Source: Parachlamydiales bacterium
GTDB taxonomy: Bacteria; Chlamydiota; Chlamydiia; Chlamydiales; Rhabdochlamydiaceae
Direction of reading: 5' to 3'
Assembly (NCBI GenBank): GCA_947474635.1
Contig: CANJJB010000015.1
Location: 1-33,522 of the forward strand
DNA: 33,522 bases
Below the pieces are notes generated by a model. It had not been told where the DNA came from. It was given only the letters and a program-made list of their open reading frames with translations, and did not search any database. Each line of letters begins with the position of its first letter. Within the stretch, counting starts at the first letter, position 1. This document shows positions 31,338-33,522 of the stretch, in pieces. The position numbers and the translations under genes are program-made.

Positions 31338-33491
31338 TCACAAGTAGCTTTCAATAGCTACAACGGTAAACTCTTCATTTTGGAACTGGAACTTATCACC
31401 CACTTTGAGTCCTTGCATTGTTTGAGCTAGTTTCGACTGAAATGAGAGGATAAAGAGGTCTGGATCTGCATCCCAAGGTCCTAAAATAGTATAAGATATC
31501 AGTTTCCCTTCTTTGTTTTTGCAATCAACAATCGTTCCCACGCCCACTTGGTCTGTAGTAATGTCTGCTTGCGTAAGTACCCGCGCGCATTTGACTTGAT
31601 CAGAGAGTTGTTTGAGCTCTGACTGAAGCCTGCTGCGTTTTTCTAGAGCTGATTTAAATTCTGCGTTTTCTCTGAGATCTCCGTGACCACGGGCAACTTC
31701 GATTTCTCTTGCATTTTCGACTGTTTCTACCGTTGCGATTTGTTGCATACGGTCTTTTATTTTTTTATACCCTGCGTCAGTTGTCCAGATAATGCTCTCT
31801 TCAGGGCCTGCATTTTTCTTAGAATTGGTTTTTGCAAGAGAGGGATGCACAACCTCTGCTAAGGAGTGCAGGATTTTAATATCGTGATCTTCAAGAGAAT
31901 GGCATTTGGTTGCTAAAAGAAGAAATTCTTGCACTGCAGTAAGACTTGCTCCTTGCATGATTTCGCGAACAATTGCATATCTTCCTCCCGTTAGGAGTCC
32001 ATGCATTTTTTTGATCATATCTTTGTGAGTAGATGTGTTTTCTAAATTATTTAAGAGCACAAAGAAACCTTCAAAGAAACGGTTTTTTCCTTCTTTATCT
32101 GAGAAAGGAATATTAGGTGTGCTCATAATTTTTTGGAAGTACCACAAGAACAGTTCAGGGTGGCGTCCTGGGTAGATCATGAGATCTTCTAGTTTCTTGT
32201 TTAGTTCAGGGCTTTCTCCAGCGCTAATTAGCTCAGTGATTAAATAATCACGAACGGGATTTTGAGAGACACTAAAGAGAAGGCTTAAGAAAAGCTCTTT
32301 CCATTCAGATTTGCTCTTTCTAGCTAGCATGAGAATACGCTTTTTAAATGACAAAATGTCAACTGCTTGGACAAGATTTTCAAAAGACTTTGCGTTTTTA
32401 ATAATATCTTGGATGACATGTGAATTTTTCTCGACGTTCATGTCTTCTAACAAGAAATAAATTTGTACGATTTGTGACTCAGGCAGTTCAGGATGTGTAA
32501 GCGCTTCTCTTAATTTATCCTGAAGTTTTTCTTTGAAAGTGCTGTTTTTTAAGATCTCTGGAAAATCTCTTAAGAAATTATAAACCATCGGGATAAGATC
32601 TGTAGGAGTGGGGTCAGACTCAAGCATGGCTTGCAGCCGCTCTTCATGAGAGACGGCATTTTTTCTTAAGACAAAAAGATCTTTAAGATCTTCAGGAGAT
32701 TGAATAAGGGTGTCTTTCTTGATTTTTGCTCTTGTTGATTGCCACCACTTAGCCCACTCCTTTTCTGGAATGACGAGGTCTGCTAGTTCATCTTTGATCT
32801 CTGCAGCCGATTTTGGCCCCAGATCTCTCAAAAGAATACGTATGACTTCAACGGGATTTTTTTTAGCTTGCTCCTCAAGAAGATCAGCTGCTCCAAAGCG
32901 CATAGCTAGAAAATGATCTTTTGGAATAGGAGTGAGTGTTTTAAAAGCGTTTTCAAAGGATATGTCCTTTCTTCCAGACACATAATCAAATTCAAGAGAT
33001 AGGTCTTCTCTCAAGAAGGAGACATCCATGATTTCTCCTACTCCCCAACCACCCGCATGGAATACAAAGTTGCCTTTTTCCATATGGTTAAGAAGTTCAA
33101 ATCCGCTTACAGCACCCTGAAAAGATTCTTTATTGCGCAGGCCAATTAACTTGATTTTGTCATTAAATAATTTTTGCGTCCCGTAGCGATTTTTTAGATA
33201 TTCAAAGACTTTTTGACGTAGAGCATCTTGATTGTTAGTTTCTAAATCGATGATCAATCTGAATACTTCATGCTTGTCAGCAGACTCAGGAGCAAGCTCC
33301 CAAAGAGGAAAAATTTTGTCAACATAGCGACCAAAGGGATCTGCAAACTCTGATTTCTTAGCTTCCTTAAAAAGAGTAATGACTTCATCTGCATCAAGCT
33401 CATCGCTTTCGCAGTATTCTTCCCACAACCGTAGAAAGGCTGGATAATCTCTCGAGGAAATCAACGTTCGAAAATCTTTCAAATAACCCAT
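31338..33491 (-). CDS. greA: GreA transcript-cleavage factor with long chlamydial N-terminal extension
   Basis: The product is 717 residues from the ATG at 33491; AAAGGA lies 6 bases upstream, and an ATG at 33509 (MIKGIQ) is less well placed. The last about 160 residues are GreA: IIWTTDAGYKKIKDRM, the coiled-coil tip with ARGHGDLRENAEFKSALEKR carrying the acidic tip residues, and VGVGTIVDCKN followed by SYTILGPWDAD. GreA rescues backtracked RNA polymerase. The preceding about 550 residues are mostly helical repeats, as in Chlamydia GreA (about 715 residues), whereas ordinary GreA has about 158. The extension's function is unknown. The stop is 11 bases from rdgB. Confidence 0.95.
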   Translation of the reverse strand: MGYLKDFRTLISSRDYPAFLRLWEEYCESDELDADEVITLFKEAKKSEFADPFGRYVDKIFPLWELAPESADKHEVFRLIIDLETNNQDALRQKVFEYLKNRYGTQKLFNDKIKLIGLRNKESFQGAVSGFELLNHMEKGNFVFHAGGWGVGEIMDVSFLREDLSLEFDYVSGRKDISFENAFKTLTPIPKDHFLAMRFGAADLLEEQAKKNPVEVIRILLRDLGPKSAAEIKDELADLVIPEKEWAKWWQSTRAKIKKDTLIQSPEDLKDLFVLRKNAVSHEERLQAMLESDPTPTDLIPMVYNFLRDFPEILKNSTFKEKLQDKLREALTHPELPESQIVQIYFLLEDMNVEKNSHVIQDIIKNAKSFENLVQAVDILSFKKRILMLARKSKSEWKELFLSLLFSVSQNPVRDYLITELISAGESPELNKKLEDLMIYPGRHPELFLWYFQKIMSTPNIPFSDKEGKNRFFEGFFVLLNNLENTSTHKDMIKKMHGLLTGGRYAIVREIMQGASLTAVQEFLLLATKCHSLEDHDIKILHSLAEVVHPSLAKTNSKKNAGPEESIIWTTDAGYKKIKDRMQQIATVETVENAREIEVARGHGDLRENAEFKSALEKRSRLQSELKQLSDQVKCARVLTQADITTDQVGVGTIVDCKNKEGKLISYTILGPWDADPDLFILSFQSKLAQTMQGLKVGDKFQFQNEEFTVVAIESYL

Positions 33492-33522
33492 TTGAATTCC
33501 TTTAATCATGAAAATTTACCTA

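Noticed and set aside
1-33522. Insertion sequences, transposases, integrases or rRNA
   Set aside because: No protein with transposase or integrase motifs and no rRNA sequence was seen on either strand.

Overview
The window looks like part of the chromosome of an environmental (non-Chlamydiaceae) member of the Chlamydiae. The strongest clue is at the right end: a GreA of about 717 residues in which the transcript-cleavage domain follows a roughly 550-residue N-terminal extension, a form typical of chlamydiae. The adjacent pair of a GlmU-like left-handed beta-helix protein and a geranylgeranyl-type prenyl diphosphate synthase is also chlamydial, as are the PilM/PilN-like secretion proteins, the MORN lipoprotein, an NlpC/P60 enzyme and a MOMP-like outer-membrane barrel. 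I cannot name the family or genus. The DNA is moderately AT-rich, gene-dense, and free of rRNA, insertion sequences and CRISPR arrays. One tRNA gene, tRNA-Pro(GGG), is present.

Layout. 1-2360 (minus): a three-gene operon of a type III polyketide synthase, a small His/Glu-rich membrane protein and a UbiG-like methyltransferase that runs off the edge. 2395-3459 (plus): a secreted GT90/CAP10-type glycosyltransferase. 3541-3879: a small unknown gene behind a strong sigma-70-type promoter, then tRNA-Pro. 3954-6752 (minus): a 932-residue membrane protein with degenerate ~29-residue repeats. 6753-7083: a 331-bp divergent intergenic region with a cluster of DnaA-box-like 9-mers. 7084-8656 (plus): glmU-like and ispA. 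8694-9752 (minus): recA with a clear terminator. 9885-10814 (plus): glucokinase.

10884-12644 is the accessory spot: a shortened orphan HicB-like protein runs into a pair of inverted copies of a ~40-bp palindrome, followed directly by an AAA+ ATPase of the ATPase_2/DUF234 type with a nuclease-like C-terminus. The ATPase overlaps namZ by 4 bases. 12641-17656 groups cell-wall turnover functions: NamZ-type exo-muramidase, a SemiSWEET sugar transporter, NlpC/P60 peptidase and an OppA lipoprotein, the last in a tight operon with a small exported protein and an exported beta-carbonic anhydrase.

17712-19871 is a TPR-like protein. 19858-21576 (minus) is an LplT-like MFS transporter fused to a decayed acyltransferase domain. 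21681-22598 (minus) is an unknown membrane protein. 22649-25826 (minus) is a three-gene operon of PilM/PilN-like, PilO/GspM-like and MORN-lipoprotein genes. 25918-27161 (plus) is yggT-dus. 27320-30197 (plus) is an outer-membrane barrel and three small unknown genes. 30243-33491 (minus) is greA-rdgB-yacP-like NYN gene.

The most interesting observations are the paired palindromes whose second copy contains the likely promoter of the DUF234 ATPase, the polyketide operon with its ExxxH-rich membrane protein, the origin-like intergenic region, and the fused acyltransferase that has lost its catalytic motif. All family assignments come from reading motifs by eye; no database search was run.
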